A stretch of 64,000 nt of DNA, taken from the NCBI GenBank assembly GCA_021234155.1, contig JAJEKV010000095.1, forward strand, positions 1,758,043-1,822,042, written 5' to 3'. The translations under genes and the position numbers were made by a program. Positions 43,870 to 56,769 of this stretch are shown in pieces (position 1 is the stretch's first letter; each line of letters starts with the position of its first letter). The notes below the pieces were generated by a model that was given only the letters and a program-made list of their open reading frames with translations, was not told where the DNA came from and searched no databases. The DNA is from Isoetes taiwanensis (lineage: Eukaryota; Streptophyta; Lycopodiopsida; Isoetales; Isoetaceae).

Positions 43870-46800
43870 AGTAAAATTGGGCAAAAGCTTGTACGATGGT
43901 TTCACTATTTAGTTGTAGAGTCTTTTAATGGATACAGATGCCCTGCAACATGGTTTGCAAACAAAATGCAATTTGCTTGTGCTGGAAACAGATGCCTTGC
44001 AACACGGCCTCTGCAAACAAAGTACAGTTTAGGATCCAAAGTGCAATTTAAGATCTAAGCAGCGATCAAACTTAAGTTCCATCTAGTATAGAGCTAGTCA
44101 ACATGAGATAACATTTAATGATATGGATTAACATTTGGATAAAACCAAATACCTCAGAAATACGTTTTTTTTCGGACCACCTGTATGAACAACACAAAAT
44201 CAGTGGAAAAAAAATCAGAGAATCTGGATATTCAAAGTTCAAAGAGCTACAATCTACCACTCCAAGACAAAGAGAAGTTCAAAAATGCAAAGATTGTGGC
44301 AAAAATTAAGGACATTGGTCCGCGATACCTTCTGATATCTGCGAGCATATGAAGGGAACCTCAGTCATAGCACAAATCTGAAGCTCCATCGTTGTGTATC
44401 TGCAGCTCCCCCATTCCATTCTGCGGGCTACGACAATGGCATCTCAAGATCGGAGCTCACAGAGAAGGAGAATCAGTTCACAGGGAAAATCAGGGCCATA
44501 TTCATACATACAAACAAACATAAAAACACATAATCTATCTATGCAGTGCAAGAAGGCTGCATGATCTGCCCTCATGCGCAAGACCACTACTTGATTACCT
44601 TGTGGCCCTGCACTGTTTGGATCATTAAATCTCGCGCTATAAAGCCAACAACATCAATCCCTGCATTAAGTTTTAGATTCAATGATTAGTTTAGAGGCAA
44701 GAACACTATTTAAGAAACTTGATTGTCTATCTTAAAATGAATCCCATCCATATGAAATGCCAAATCAATGACAGGATCCCAAATTGCTTGCAGGGAGCAT
44801 GCATGCAGAATAAACAAATACCATCTTTTGTTAAGCACATTGCAGACCTCTCCCAAAATATACCAGCAATTATCATCGACCCTAGTATGCAAGCAACACG
44901 TAAGCAAAAAATGTATAAAGTGTCACTTAGTTCAATGCCAAATAGAAAGAACAAAGATTGAATACCTCAGGAGTAAATGTACGTGTGAGTTGTGTGGGTC
45001 TTCTGAATAACTTCACTAATTCGTCTCATTCTTGTAGCATGCACACCTGAAATTAGACAATCAATCCACTGATACACATCTTGAACAGAAGCCAGATACA
45101 TACTTTTTGAGTATGAAATTCTGCAAAGTAGTACCTCAAAGTATCTTGGAGAACTATTTTAAGCTCGACATACAGAGGCATATATCAGACCATTCTGGGT
45201 TGCACTGTGCTATCTTGTATAACAGAAAGGAAGGCATAAAGATGAAGTAGCATCCTTGCCGACCACCAGAAGCCGATCATAAACCATAAGAAGCTAAGAA
45301 TCGACGTTTGCTTCGCTTTAGCCTGCGGAACTGGTGGCCTCGTTTGGGATTTGTATAGACCAAATTCTGTGGACAGTTCTAAACACCAAGAGTGTGGGAT
45401 CTTTTAATGATTAGCTATGGAAAGCTTAAGAGCTGACATAAAGATCTTCTTCATGCTGCAGTGTACTGCCTTCATGCAAGTGTGTACGACCTTCTGTTTT
45501 GCAATACATAAGAATAATGATGCCATAGGCCAGAAGGCCAAAAGATTTGAATCCTACATATGGCAATAGGGGCATAAACAAACAATAGATTGATATTCCT
45601 TTCCAAAAAATTACTAATAATTTTATTTGCATTTAATAGAAAATGAACCTACATAATCTGCTAAAACAGATAGATATACATCTTTTAAGAATTACATTGA
45701 GGAAACATATAGAACCATAGAATCAAAGCATGGATTCTGCTTATCTTTAGACTTTTATTTAGCAACAAAATTTAGTAACCACAGTTATCTGCAGACCTGA
45801 CCTGTCCAACTTTTTGTTTCCAACTTTCAAGAGAAGCATAAGCTAATTCTTGCCTTTGTTGCAGACATGAGTTGGATGTGTAAAACCATGAGCTGGATGT
45901 GTAAAGATCCTTGAAAACTTTTTAATTCACAGAATCACTTGCTTTGTAACAGCCACGCTGCCAGGGGCGAGGTTTCATCCGGGCAGCATGAAATAGATTT
46001 AAATCAGAGTGTGAATCGTGGAATAGAAAGTGTATGACTTGGATCATACAAAGGAAAGTGTATGACTTGTAGTAGGATGAATGCTATATCTTGCACCTCC
46101 CACCATTCCTACTTCCCAATAACAGGATCTAGACCCCATAACCTGCATGCACATTAAAGGCAGAAAAATATGAAGCCTGGCATGATTGGAGTGGAGGAAG
46201 AGCATAACCGAAATAGAAAATCCTATTTTATAAAAAATTACAAACGGTTAGTTTACCTCTATAGAGCAAAAACGAATTTGGCCTGCATAGAACTAAACCC
46301 TTCTTCAGATTCGGCCTGCTAAAAATGTCAAAAACAAAGCCTTACGTTTCTTCTACAGTTCAAAACTTCCATCACGCTGAAATAGAAAATTCAAGCCACT
46401 ATTCAAATCCGTCTGATTCAAAAAGCAAAAACTCAAATATACGAAATGAAATTGCAAAGTGGTGCAATTATAAACAATAATAAAGAAAGAGCGGATATAT
46501 AAGTTTTGACCCGAATATGTCATACAACTACACTTCAGAATAGCCAAAAGGATTCAAACTAATGCAAATATGCTAATAGTTTCAATAAAATCTTACGCAG
46601 AGGAAGAGTAAAATGTGATTTTCAGACCTGAACAGGAGGTCTTATGAACTCTTCCTCCTTTATTTTGAGCAGGCTACGGTCTGCATCAACTGCTTTTCTT
46701 AGTTCTTAATACAGGAAGATGTTCCAGAAAGGTACATGAAAGAATGATGCAACAGGAAGAGCACGAAATGCAGCCATAAGCCACGAAATGCAGTTATAGA

Positions 46801-47225
46801 GATAAAAAAAGGCACGATGCAGTTATAAAAGTTTCTGTCATGTTCTTGTCACAGCCTGTTAACAACCAGAAAGGAAAAGATTGTACCTTAAGCGACCCTA
46901 TTTGCCGTTGCAAACCATGAACCAAAATATAATAGAGATATAAGATTGAAACAACTTCGTAGCAGAGAGGTCCCCAAATCTTGTATAACCGTTGTTGCTC
47001 CACATCTAGAAGCGACAAAACAGGGAAATGCAAACGGCTGATGTGTTCAGAGATAGAAGCCTTACGTAAAAAAAAGAGAAATAATGTAAAATGCAAAGGA
47101 CCGAAAGCGTAAATACCGTAAATAGAAACCCCGCATGCCTTTTAACCGTGGATAGGTTCAATACGGCAGACGCTTTATACGGAATAATTATGAATTGTAT
47201 GATACGGCACATATTTGCCGTGATA
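43870..47225. other. No recognised gene (3.4 kb)
   Basis: Intron-like, AT-rich sequence. A minus-strand candidate first exon starts ATG near 44421 (MEWGSCRYTTMELQICAMTE) and ends at a possible donor AAG|GTATCG near 44330; it shares orientation with the 43 kb fragment and might be its 5' end, but the alternative frame is equally open. No other coding block, tRNA or repeat end is recognised. Confidence 0.35.
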
Positions 47226-47265
47226 AAAACGTAAAAAAAATGACAAAAAAAATTCCGTCGGAAGA

Positions 47266-47424
47266 TTTTCGCGTCTGTGAAACCTTCTAATTCCAGCGTC
47301 TGCGAAAAGTTTTTCAGCGCCAAATAAACAAGTGAAAAATCGCGTCTGCGCCAAAAAATATATATATTTTTTTTGAAATTCAAATTTTAGACGCTGAAAC
47401 TTTTCGTTTTCACAGACGCGAAAA
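47266..47424. repeat. CpG-rich foldback
   Basis: TTTTCGCGTCTGTGAAA (47266-47282) is a perfect 17-bp inverted match of TTTCACAGACGCGAAAA (47408-47424). Inside it GCGTCTGCGAAAAGTTTTTC (47298-47317) partly mirrors GACGCTGAAACTTTTCG (47390-47406). The CpG content is much higher than in the surroundings. It sits immediately left of the longest TA tract. It could be the head of a foldback element; no target duplication was seen. Confidence 0.75.
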
Positions 47425-47481
47425 AGTTTTTCGCTCACGCGAAAAAAGCGAAGGTTTCGGACGCGTCCGAACCAGCCAAAA

Positions 47482-49531
<2,050 letters not shown>

Positions 49532-49737
49532 GAGGGCATGGACTTGCTCACTGTTTCAAGAGTTTTAGCATTTTTGCTCTGAAGCAATCACAACAGATTG
49601 GAAATAGTTTGCAGTATCTTGAAAACATGCTACTGGAGGGCATGGACTTGCTCACTGTTTAAAGAGTTTTAGCATTTTTGCTCTGACGCAATCACAAATG
49701 AGATTGAAATAGTTTGCGATCTTGAAAAACATGCTAC
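49532..49737. repeat. 102-bp tandem duplication
   Basis: 49532-49633 and 49636-49737 share GAGGGCATGGACTTGCTCAC, GAGTTTTAGCATTTTTGCTC and CTTGAAAA-CATGCTAC with a few substitutions and indels. Confidence 0.9.
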
Positions 49738-50479
49738 CGGGTTATCACCGCGGGATTTTGGTTCTTAATGTTGTGGCAACCTTCCTAAAAATTGATAGAC
49801 CCAGCAGCTTATTTGTGCCTTTGATGATCTTCATCGCTTGCTCGAGGCAAAAAGTTGGTCCTCAAGTCCAAAAAGTGGTTCCCTTCATGAACGTAGCAAG
49901 CAAAGATCACAATGGAACTCGGGGAGCAAAAGATTGCAAGTTGTATCTAAAAGGCTCATTTTATTCTTTGTTCAAGAAATGAACAAAATCCAATGCCGAT
50001 ATATCCGCACTTGTTGTCAAGTTAGAAAATGAAAAGCTACATCCGCCTCCCATGAAATAAACAATAAGTGCACTTGCACAACCTCGATATGAGCAAAATA
50101 AGAGGGTTGCAAGGCAAGTTATCGGACAACAGACTTTTGACCGGCCGCTTGTTAGCTGACCCACATTGGCACGGAATAAATTTCATGAATACCCCATATA
50201 ATTGGCTCATGAATATTGATGAGTTAAGGCATATTTGGTATGCTCAGACCCTGAAGATGTTACATATCAGTATAAATAAGCAGAATATTATGCACATGTG
50301 GGTGGCTCAACTGCATTTCAATATATGGGTACATATAATGATCAGAAACTCCATCATCTTAAGTAGTTATAGAGCATCTCAAGACGAACTCTGCTTGTTT
50401 GGCATTAAATATTACTGTCATTGGAGTTGCATGCAACTGGTTGTCAAGCTAGAGCCGATCAATTCGGAGCTTCAATCTG
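49738..50479. other. No recognised gene
   Basis: Overlapping plus-strand frames of 64-152 codons exist (for example 50068-50526) but no domain is recognised and two frames look equally protein-like, so none is called. It could include a degraded coding fragment around 49800-50000. Confidence 0.3.
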
Positions 50480-50691
50480 CATATCATCTTACATGTCATA
50501 CCACAAAGCAGAGGATAAAGATTTGAAAGGGACACACTCCCATCGCCAACTCCCACAAAGATATATCTTGGGAATATGTTCTGAACAGATAAATAAAGCA
50601 GTTCTTCTAGAGGGTGGTCAACAACTAAGATGCCATTTGCAAGTTGTACGACTGTTTGAAACTGGCTCTCCACATGCATCATTTGAGACAT
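50480..50691 (-). pseudogene. Possible copine/RGLG-type vWA fragment
   Basis: The minus strand reads QLANGILVVDHPLEELLYL then QNIFPRYIFVGVGDGSV. In copines and RGLG-type E3 ligases the vWA domain has an I-ADG-V strand, a short helix and then YPLSI-LVGVGDGPW; spacing and the VGVGDG core (50556-50539) fit. The following residues do not match, so only one exon-sized piece would be left. Moderate to low confidence, since the strong match covers about 12 residues. Confidence 0.35.
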
Positions 50692-50699
50692 TTTAATAT

Positions 50700-51671
50700 C
50701 TTAGGATTGTGGACCAACACATATGATCTAAGCATATTGAAGCATGGCAATCTTTTGTTGAAGAGTCCTTAAAAAACAAATGCCACGAGCATTTCTGCAA
50801 AAAGCAAGTCTCTGATCAGTTTAGAGACAAAAGCTTATAAAGCAAACAGAACTACAAAAAGTCAAAGCACTGAAGGCAAATAGAGACAACAAAAAAAGTA
50901 AACACTAGAGTTCAACACTACCTGACAACTCTAGCAGTATAACGTGTGCCCTTGCATGGTTCATGGCATAATTGCCTAGTGACTGTTCCAAATTTACTCA
51001 ATAGAATAGAATGCCTCAAATTTACTCAGTAATATAGAATGCCCAAAGCCTTTGGGAAATGGACTACGTTTAGAAACATCAAAGGTTAAAACGACATTAA
51101 CCTGATCTTTAGAGTCAAAAAATAGAATTCCATTGGTTGTCCAGCCAGTGATTGTGGTCATGTCAATAAGTGCATCAAGTCACAGAAATATACTGACCTT
51201 AAGAAGTTGAGAGGGCCTTGGAAAGATGCTCATATTTTGCATCCACCTGTGTAGCGATCCTTCAATGTTACCCCTAAACTAGAAGCTAGATGGAACAACT
51301 CTAAATATGGTAGTTACCCCAATGTCCGATTACTCTGGAACTCCTTAAACATTGCACTGTCGGCAGCTCCGACACCACCGCACAATCTATCGTAGACTAT
51401 CCATTTGGGCTTGGAATTTTCTCACAAAGCAGGCATAAAGGTAAGACAAATTTTACAACAAGATCAAAACACTATAGTACACATGCGAATCATGAGATAT
51501 AGAATATAGATAGCAATGGGGACAGGTTTTAAAGCTAACCTAACTCAAGTAAGTCAGAATCCATGGCTTGTGCAATAGCTTTTTTGCATGTTTAGCACCA
51601 TCCCAACATTTTCTATCAAGCACATCTTACGTAAAGAATTGTGCAGATGATGAGGTTTCAGATTCTTACAC
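50700..51671. other. No recognised gene
   Basis: Anonymous AT-rich sequence; a diverged pair AAATTTACTCA(A/G)TA-ATAGAATGCC near 50990-51040 is a small tandem repeat. No exon is seen. Confidence 0.4.
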
Positions 51672-52139
51672 TTGTTCACATCTACGCATCTTGTAAGCAA
51701 GCCTGCTATTTCTCCATTGCAAAAATTACACAGCTCATATCCCATTAATTGCCTGCAGATCCTTCAAACAAAATTGCACCTGGTCTATTTGATTCAAATT
51801 TATATCTTCTTCCCTGTACAATTCTGTCATAAAGTAGCAGGTCCTTCGCCCAACACAACTTTCACATTAGTTAATCACAGTTTTGCTTATGGCATTCCCG
51901 AACACCTGGGTAAGATGAGCAAACATGACAACTCCAAAAACAGTGACAAAGCATCAACGTCTGCATCTTCACGGTCTAAATCATCCAAGGCATCTTCTCA
52001 TTGTAGCATTTTAACACTTAAAGAATATCATAGACCATTTTCTGAACAAAAGTTCTGTCACATAGTGCCACAAACAGAGGCAGTAATATGGTTCCACAAA
52101 GGATCTGGAGAGCAATGGCAATGGAAACTAGAAGTTTGA
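51672..52139 (+). CDS. Hypothetical ORF, Ser/Lys-rich segment
   Basis: A 155-codon open frame, unusually long for this composition. The frame opens at a TTG; the first ATG followed by protein-like sequence is near 51915 (MSKHDNSKNSDKASTSASSR, then SKSSKASSHCS). The Ser/Lys-rich part would be disordered. No domain, splice partner or promoter is identified. A chance ORF remains possible. Confidence 0.25.
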   Translation: MFTSTHLVSKPAISPLQKLHSSYPINCLQILQTKLHLVYLIQIYIFFPVQFCHKVAGPSPNTTFTLVNHSFAYGIPEHLGKMSKHDNSKNSDKASTSASSRSKSSKASSHCSILTLKEYHRPFSEQKFCHIVPQTEAVIWFHKGSGEQWQWKLEV

Positions 52140-53060
52140 AGCACCAAGAACTGAGCCTAGCAAAAAACCAAGATAGACAACATGTATGCACCTCTAGTAA
52201 AGACGACACAGCATCAAAAGTGCTGGCAGGTTGCACCCTCATAAATTTATCTTTAGAACCTTGCTGAAACCTTCCAAACTCTTCAAACGCATGGAATCCA
52301 AACAGGGTCTGTAGAATAGAAATAAGTTGTCAGTTCAGAAACAAAGTGCTTTAATATATGTCACGCAGTGAAGTCAGAATAAACACCAGAGCATATATGG
52401 AAGCTCCAACGATGTAAAAGACAAATAGAAAGAAAGCTTTGTAGTCACTGTCACCAACGCAATTATTTATCCACACAGTGATAATCCTGTGATAAAAAAT
52501 TCACAAATCATATGAGGATAAGCAAATGCTGCCGAATCCCTATCAACTGGTTGAAAACCTCATTCTATAGAAGATCGAACTGTTCCAAGCCAACCAAACT
52601 CAGCTTTTTTCGAAGCGGCAACCATTCGACCACTACCACTGCAGACAAAGCTTGCAAGGCTGAGTAAGAAGCCATTTCTGCATAAGCGGCAAGGCTCTAG
52701 TCTTGAAAATCTGTAACCACACCAACTACAACAACCTCGCTTAAAAATCCGTCAACAATGCCTGCCACATAGCATTGCCCAACAAAAATGATCCCAAGAT
52801 TGGGTAGGCTTTGTAATCGGCATGGCCTAGAAGCGGCCATGTGCGAACTCTGTATATACAACCCTGTTATTAAAAATCCTTTTGCAAGATTTTTTTGGCA
52901 ATTCTATAAGCCAAATCTGCTCTGTAGATTCAATCTGATTCACTCCAAAATGCCACAGAGAATGGACTGCGGTATGGAGTCCTGGCTGTTCTAATGGCGA
53001 CAAACGTACAGCCCGTCTGGAAGCCGGCTGTTGTGAAAGAGTAAACAAAGCATCACGGCA
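52140..53060. other. No recognised gene
   Basis: Several intron-like and frame-like pieces on the minus strand (for example 52827-53048, LFTLSQQPASRRAVRLSP) but no domain or confirmed splice structure. It adjoins the dispersed repeat at 53061. Confidence 0.3.
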
Positions 53061-53233
53061 CCGCCCAGAAAATCTTCAAGAAACTACTTCAAAAATTTTG
53101 AAAAAAGATAAAATAGATGCAATGTATCTGCAAAAGAAACAACAGATATGAGATAGAGCGAGATCAGAGCTCCATAGATTCGGCATCTAAGTACCTTACC
53201 GGGTTAGCAAGCCTTGATTTGCCAAAACAAAAT
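53061..53233. repeat. Dispersed repeat D, copy 1
   Basis: Matches 63115-63292 in direct orientation: GCCCAGA-AATC, GAAACTACTTC, ATAGATGCAATG, ATCTGCAAAAGAAACAAC, CTCCATAGATT, CGGCATCTAAGTACCTTACC and TTAGCAAGCCTTG. A further shared block follows downstream (53579-53625 and 63476-63518: ATTTCGTCCG-GGTTT-CTTTACTTTTCCCTTGC). On the minus strand the block looks like an exon/intron boundary (TTTTGCAG), so the repeat may derive from a gene. Confidence 0.8.
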
Positions 53234-53713
53234 CAGAATAGGAGCACAGAGCGATCATAGATACCAGTAACGTTACAACCGGAACAAGAAAAATAAAAAT
53301 GGATCGAAGACACAGCGACATGATCAAAGAGATTTTATACTGTGTATCCTTTTTTACCACTCTCTTAAAGGTACAGACCCAATGCGGATAAATGAGAGCA
53401 AACTTCTATTTCAAAAGGAAGATATGCCAAAACCGACTTTCCCAAAGCACTATAGCTGCTCCGGAGAAAACTGGATTTGCACTTCCAACGTACAGAAATA
53501 ATTTCTGGCAAAGTTCGTGCTTGGAGTGGCGCCATAGCTAAAAGGCACAACGTGAAGATACGAAAAAATGGATGTACAAATTTCGTCCGCGGTTTCTCCT
53601 TACTTTTCCCTTGCCCACAATTCGTAGCAACTACTTTCCAACAATTCTGGAAAGCTTTGCTATTACTGCCGCAGAGCGCTCCTATTCGATCAATAACCAA
53701 GAGCATATCTGTA

Positions 53714-53956
53714 TCAGAGCAGAAAAAAAGTTAGATGTCTGCACTGCAGTAACAACCTAGATTTGCAAATCTCTATTAACGCATAGGAATGAAATGGAAA
53801 AGCCTTCAAACTAAGCCAGCTATCAACAAACGGATTCAGATAAGAATCATATCTTTGGAGCAAACTTTCGACTGCAATAGACAGATGCGAAAAGTCTTGA
53901 GTTGATTCTGGCCAAAATCGGCCATGTGCAGATGTGTATGTCGCCATTTTAGGCAT
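53714..53956 (-). CDS. Hypothetical 80-codon ORF
   Basis: Minus-strand frame MPKMATYTSAHGRFWPESTQ ... IAVESLLQRYDSYLNPFVD. Protein-like composition but no recognised domain, no splice support and no promoter. It lies between the two diverged repeats of 53476-54283. Could be a chance frame. Confidence 0.2.
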   Translation of the reverse strand: MPKMATYTSAHGRFWPESTQDFSHLSIAVESLLQRYDSYLNPFVDSWLSLKAFPFHSYALIEICKSRLLLQCRHLTFFLL

Positions 53957-54043
53957 TTGACCAGCCCAATGCTATCAAACACCTCTATACTGCTGCAGCA
54001 GAAAGAATTGATCGAAGAAATGGCTGGATAGAAGGAAAAAAAA

Positions 54044-54169
54044 CTAGGCTTTCTTCTTGCTCTGGAGAACCTTGAGGAGCTCGAAAATCCCTTGACCTGG
54101 TTTAAGCGCGGGAGCCCAGACGAAGAAGCCGCCTTCAACAAATAACATCGGCTCTTTTGGCATATCCAT
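54044..54169 (-). CDS. Small 41-aa ORF, unknown protein
   Basis: ATG at 54169 to TAG at 54044. The product begins MDMPKEP and contains LFVEGGFFVWAPALKPGQG followed by IFELLKVLQSKKKA: a hydrophobic aromatic stretch, an amphipathic helix and a basic tail. The dense, non-repetitive composition is more protein-like than other short frames here. A second ATG lies at codon 3. It may be the last exon of a larger gene, since the frame is open upstream of the ATG. Family not recognised. Confidence 0.4.
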   Translation of the reverse strand: MDMPKEPMLFVEGGFFVWAPALKPGQGIFELLKVLQSKKKA

Positions 54170-54299
54170 TGATGTTCTTGCATCTGCACTTCCAATGTAC
54201 AGAAATAATTTTTGGCAAAGTTGCTGGAGCCACCATAGCTAGAACACAGCGGGAAGCTACGAAAAAATGGATGTGCAAAATTTCTCTTCTCCAATTCGC

Positions 54300-54634
54300 T
54301 GCAAAAGAAGTTTTGTGCTCAGTCGAATAGATCTCAATTCTGGACATCCATGAGATGCGAAAGAACATGCAGGATTTGAACTTACAATACTCCAAAACTA
54401 GCAATTGCAATATCTTTGTCTGTCCTAAACAGATGGATTTCACAAAGGAGCAAAATATGAAGTGTTCAATTACAATACATTATCCATATGCAGACACTAC
54501 ATCTCCTAATTTTCCAAATTTGAAGGGGTTTTACCACCCGTAGACAGAGCATGGGTTGCTGAAAGTTGGTGGGGAGGGCCCAAAGCAACCACCATGCCAT
54601 TGATGTGATTTGTCCGTTGCCATTTTGTGGCTAT
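54300..54634. other. No gene seen
   Basis: Short anonymous stretch with a 62-codon plus-strand frame lacking any domain signal. Confidence 0.4.
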
Positions 54635-54698
54635 AGTATAGAAATTGCAATTATAATATTACACATAGTATAGAAATTGCAATTATAATATTACACAT
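54635..54698. repeat. 32-bp perfect tandem duplication
   Basis: Two identical adjacent 32-bp units, 54635-54666 and 54667-54698, each starting AGTATAGAAATTGCAATTAT and ending ATTACACAT. Confidence 0.95.
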
Positions 54699-55018
54699 AA
54701 TGCACAACTGGACTGACGTGTATGGCAAAGAGCAACAGTGCGGTCCAAAGGAGCATGTTAGATATGGAAAGATGAGCTAGGCCAGTAATGAAACTGACAA
54801 AAAAAAAGGTCTCACTAGAGAGGCTAACACTTTTAACCTTAGAATTAAAGTGAAATCGATTAATTTCAATGGAAGGATATGGTAGGTGTTTAAGTTAATA
54901 AAGGAGTCAGGTAGAAAGCGAAGTCGTTTTGAGAACGGCCCGAGGGATTAAATCATCGCGGTCTCTAAGTTTGACACAGAGAGTAAACAAACAGACTAGT
55001 ATGTTTCTCTTTTGTATT

Positions 55019-55812
55019 TTAATAAGACTGTTTATTCTGAGCTTTTCTCTGCCATACATGAATTGCAGATTCTATACGATTGGCTATTTCTAAGACTCCA
55101 TGTTCAGTAGATAGATCTAACTGTGACTGAAGGCCATCTGAAGAAAAGTTATCGGAGATCAGCCCTCTGTATAGAATTTCTCCAAGGCATGCTCGACCAT
55201 TCTGCAAGAGAATACACCTAAGGTATTGAAAAACACAATAAAAGAAAAACGGCAGTCTAAAAGAGCATGTTCTCAATGTTCTAATTTACCTTAGGAAGTG
55301 TTTCCCAAGTACACATCTAGAACTTCCATTTCGGATAAGACTTGGTCATTTATAGCCATGGTGCTTTTAGAATTTGGTTTGTGCATTCTCTTTGGTACCG
55401 CAAGCTCTTCCTTGCATCATCCGAAAGACCAACAACAGAACCTTTGGACTTGGTAACCACCACTTCTCCTCTTGCACGTGCCATGTATGTTGGCCATCGA
55501 CCATCTATTGAAATGCCCCGGTCAACATACCAAAACTTCGGTTTCTTTGAAACCGCCCGATTGATTCCTGCACCAAAATGACATTGACACATTAAAAAAT
55601 GAAATGAAATATGGATACTAATATGAGTCTGGATGTTCATCAGCAGCATTGTATCAAGCTTTCTTAGTGCTGGAAGATTTATATGAAGATCCGAACGGGG
55701 TCGAGTACGATATAATCGCTAACTGACAAAAGCCACTCCATCTCCCTTTTCCACATTGTTCTTGGCTCAAAAGACAAAGGCTCCAGCCTCCATAACTCTC
55801 GAAAAGCTGAAG
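55019..55812 (-). pseudogene. RopGEF PRONE-domain pseudogene (3'-terminal part)
   Basis: PRONE proteins are plant-specific guanine-nucleotide exchange factors for ROP GTPases, acting at the plasma membrane in polar growth. Exon 55812-about 55641 (acceptor AACAG) reads [18 protein letters not shown] and [17 protein letters not shown], then [18 protein letters not shown]. About 17 residues normally between DYIV and RPRSD are missing with a frame change. Exon 55567-55290 reads PKFWYVDRGI, QEEKWWLPSPKV, RKSLRYQRECTNQILKA, MAIND, EMEVLDVYL, ETLPK. At least four 1-base indels break its frame, partly compensating. Exon 55201-55019 is intact: NGRACLGEILYRGLIS, LEIANRIESAIHVWQRK, TAA. The PRONE N-terminus is not seen. 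A pseudogene or captured fragment is likely; sequence errors are possible. Confidence 0.85.
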
Positions 55813-56021
55813 CTGTTCATGCAATGTATGAATATGAGTGAACTTACTGAGCATGTCATATAATCCTAACAACATAACCAACCTTCGTTGTTTAAACAAA
55901 CTACGTATGAAAGCGGTTAAAGCACTTTGTGGTGGTTGGTCTGCACCCAGAGACAAATGACCCTCTTCTGCTCAAATCTCCAGCATAGGCGAAACTGGAG
56001 ATCCTGCGCCATTCAATCAAA

Positions 56022-56116
56022 AACCCAAATGAAAAAATCCATTTTTGTGACTCAAAACAGAAAAGCCCAAATCAAAAAATCCGTTTCTATGATACAAAAC
56101 AAAAAAGCTCAAATCT
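56022..56116. repeat. Short tandem repeat, ~43-bp unit
   Basis: The phrase AACCCAAATGAAAAAATCC / AAGCCCAAATCAAAAAATCC / AAGCTCAAATC recurs with (A/T)CAAAACA-AAAAG between; two and a half imperfect units. Non-coding. Confidence 0.75.
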
Positions 56117-56679
56117 GCCTGCCAGATTTAGATAAAAAAAGCCTATAGACATTTGAGCTATGGCGATGCCAGAAGGTAAGAAGAGATTTATTTACCGCTT
56201 ACTAATGGACTTGAAGAAGAGCTTAATGTCGAGATGATGTGGGCGCCCGAGCTAGAGATATGGCGATTCCTTCATCCAAATAATGCCTTAAAGCAAAATG
56301 GGCACCGGGTGGACTTGCAAGCAAGGCCGCTCCCATATCCATATCTAGAGGTGGAGATATTATTTCATATAATTCTAACGGAGGAGCCATTGATGCATTC
56401 ACATCAAAAATCTGTAACCTCGCATCAAGCCGTTACTTTCGTATTGATTTGCCTCAGACAAACTGTAAAACATATTTAACGGCTTGGCATATTGGTTGTA
56501 CAACACGTTCTATTTCTTGCATAGAAAGCTAGTGCAATCCTGCTCCGTCTGCAGCCTGCCGCCTGGTGCAGAAATTTCAGAGATACATATCATCAAATTT
56601 GTTTATGACAGGAACAAAACAAAGGAAATAACAAGGGTTAGAACGTTTATGACACAAATAAGACATAAGGAAATATCAC

Positions 56680-56761
56680 CTTTTTGAAAGTCAAAGAAGG
56701 CCCTTTGGCATAAAGTTGCAAGTGTCGGCTTATGCGACTCCTTAAATCTTCCCAAGTGTAC
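56680..56761 (-). pseudogene. Isolated exon candidate, unknown protein
   Basis: 82-bp block with acceptor TATTTAG and donor AAG|GTGATA, reading YTWEDLRSRISRHLQLYAKG then PSLTFKK with no stop. The basic, helical composition and clean splice sites suggest a real exon. It does not match the PRONE N-terminal region expected upstream of the RopGEF exons, so it probably belongs to another gene or fragment. Confidence 0.4.
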
Positions 56762-56769
56762 CTAAATAG

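Larger units (their letters stand above)
53476..54283. repeat. Diverged direct repeats (~108 bp) flanking 0.6 kb
   Basis: 53476-53584 and 54179-54283 share GCACTTCCAA-GTACAGAAAT, AATTT-TGGCAAAGTT, CCATAGCTA and TACGAAAAAATGGATGT. The second copy lies just upstream, in minus-strand sense, of the 41-codon ORF, suggesting that a 5' exon or leader was duplicated. Confidence 0.7.

Noticed and set aside
50068-50526. 152-codon plus-strand ORF
   Set aside because: Contains no recognisable domain, and its 3' part is antisense to the possible vWA fragment, which makes a real gene here less likely.
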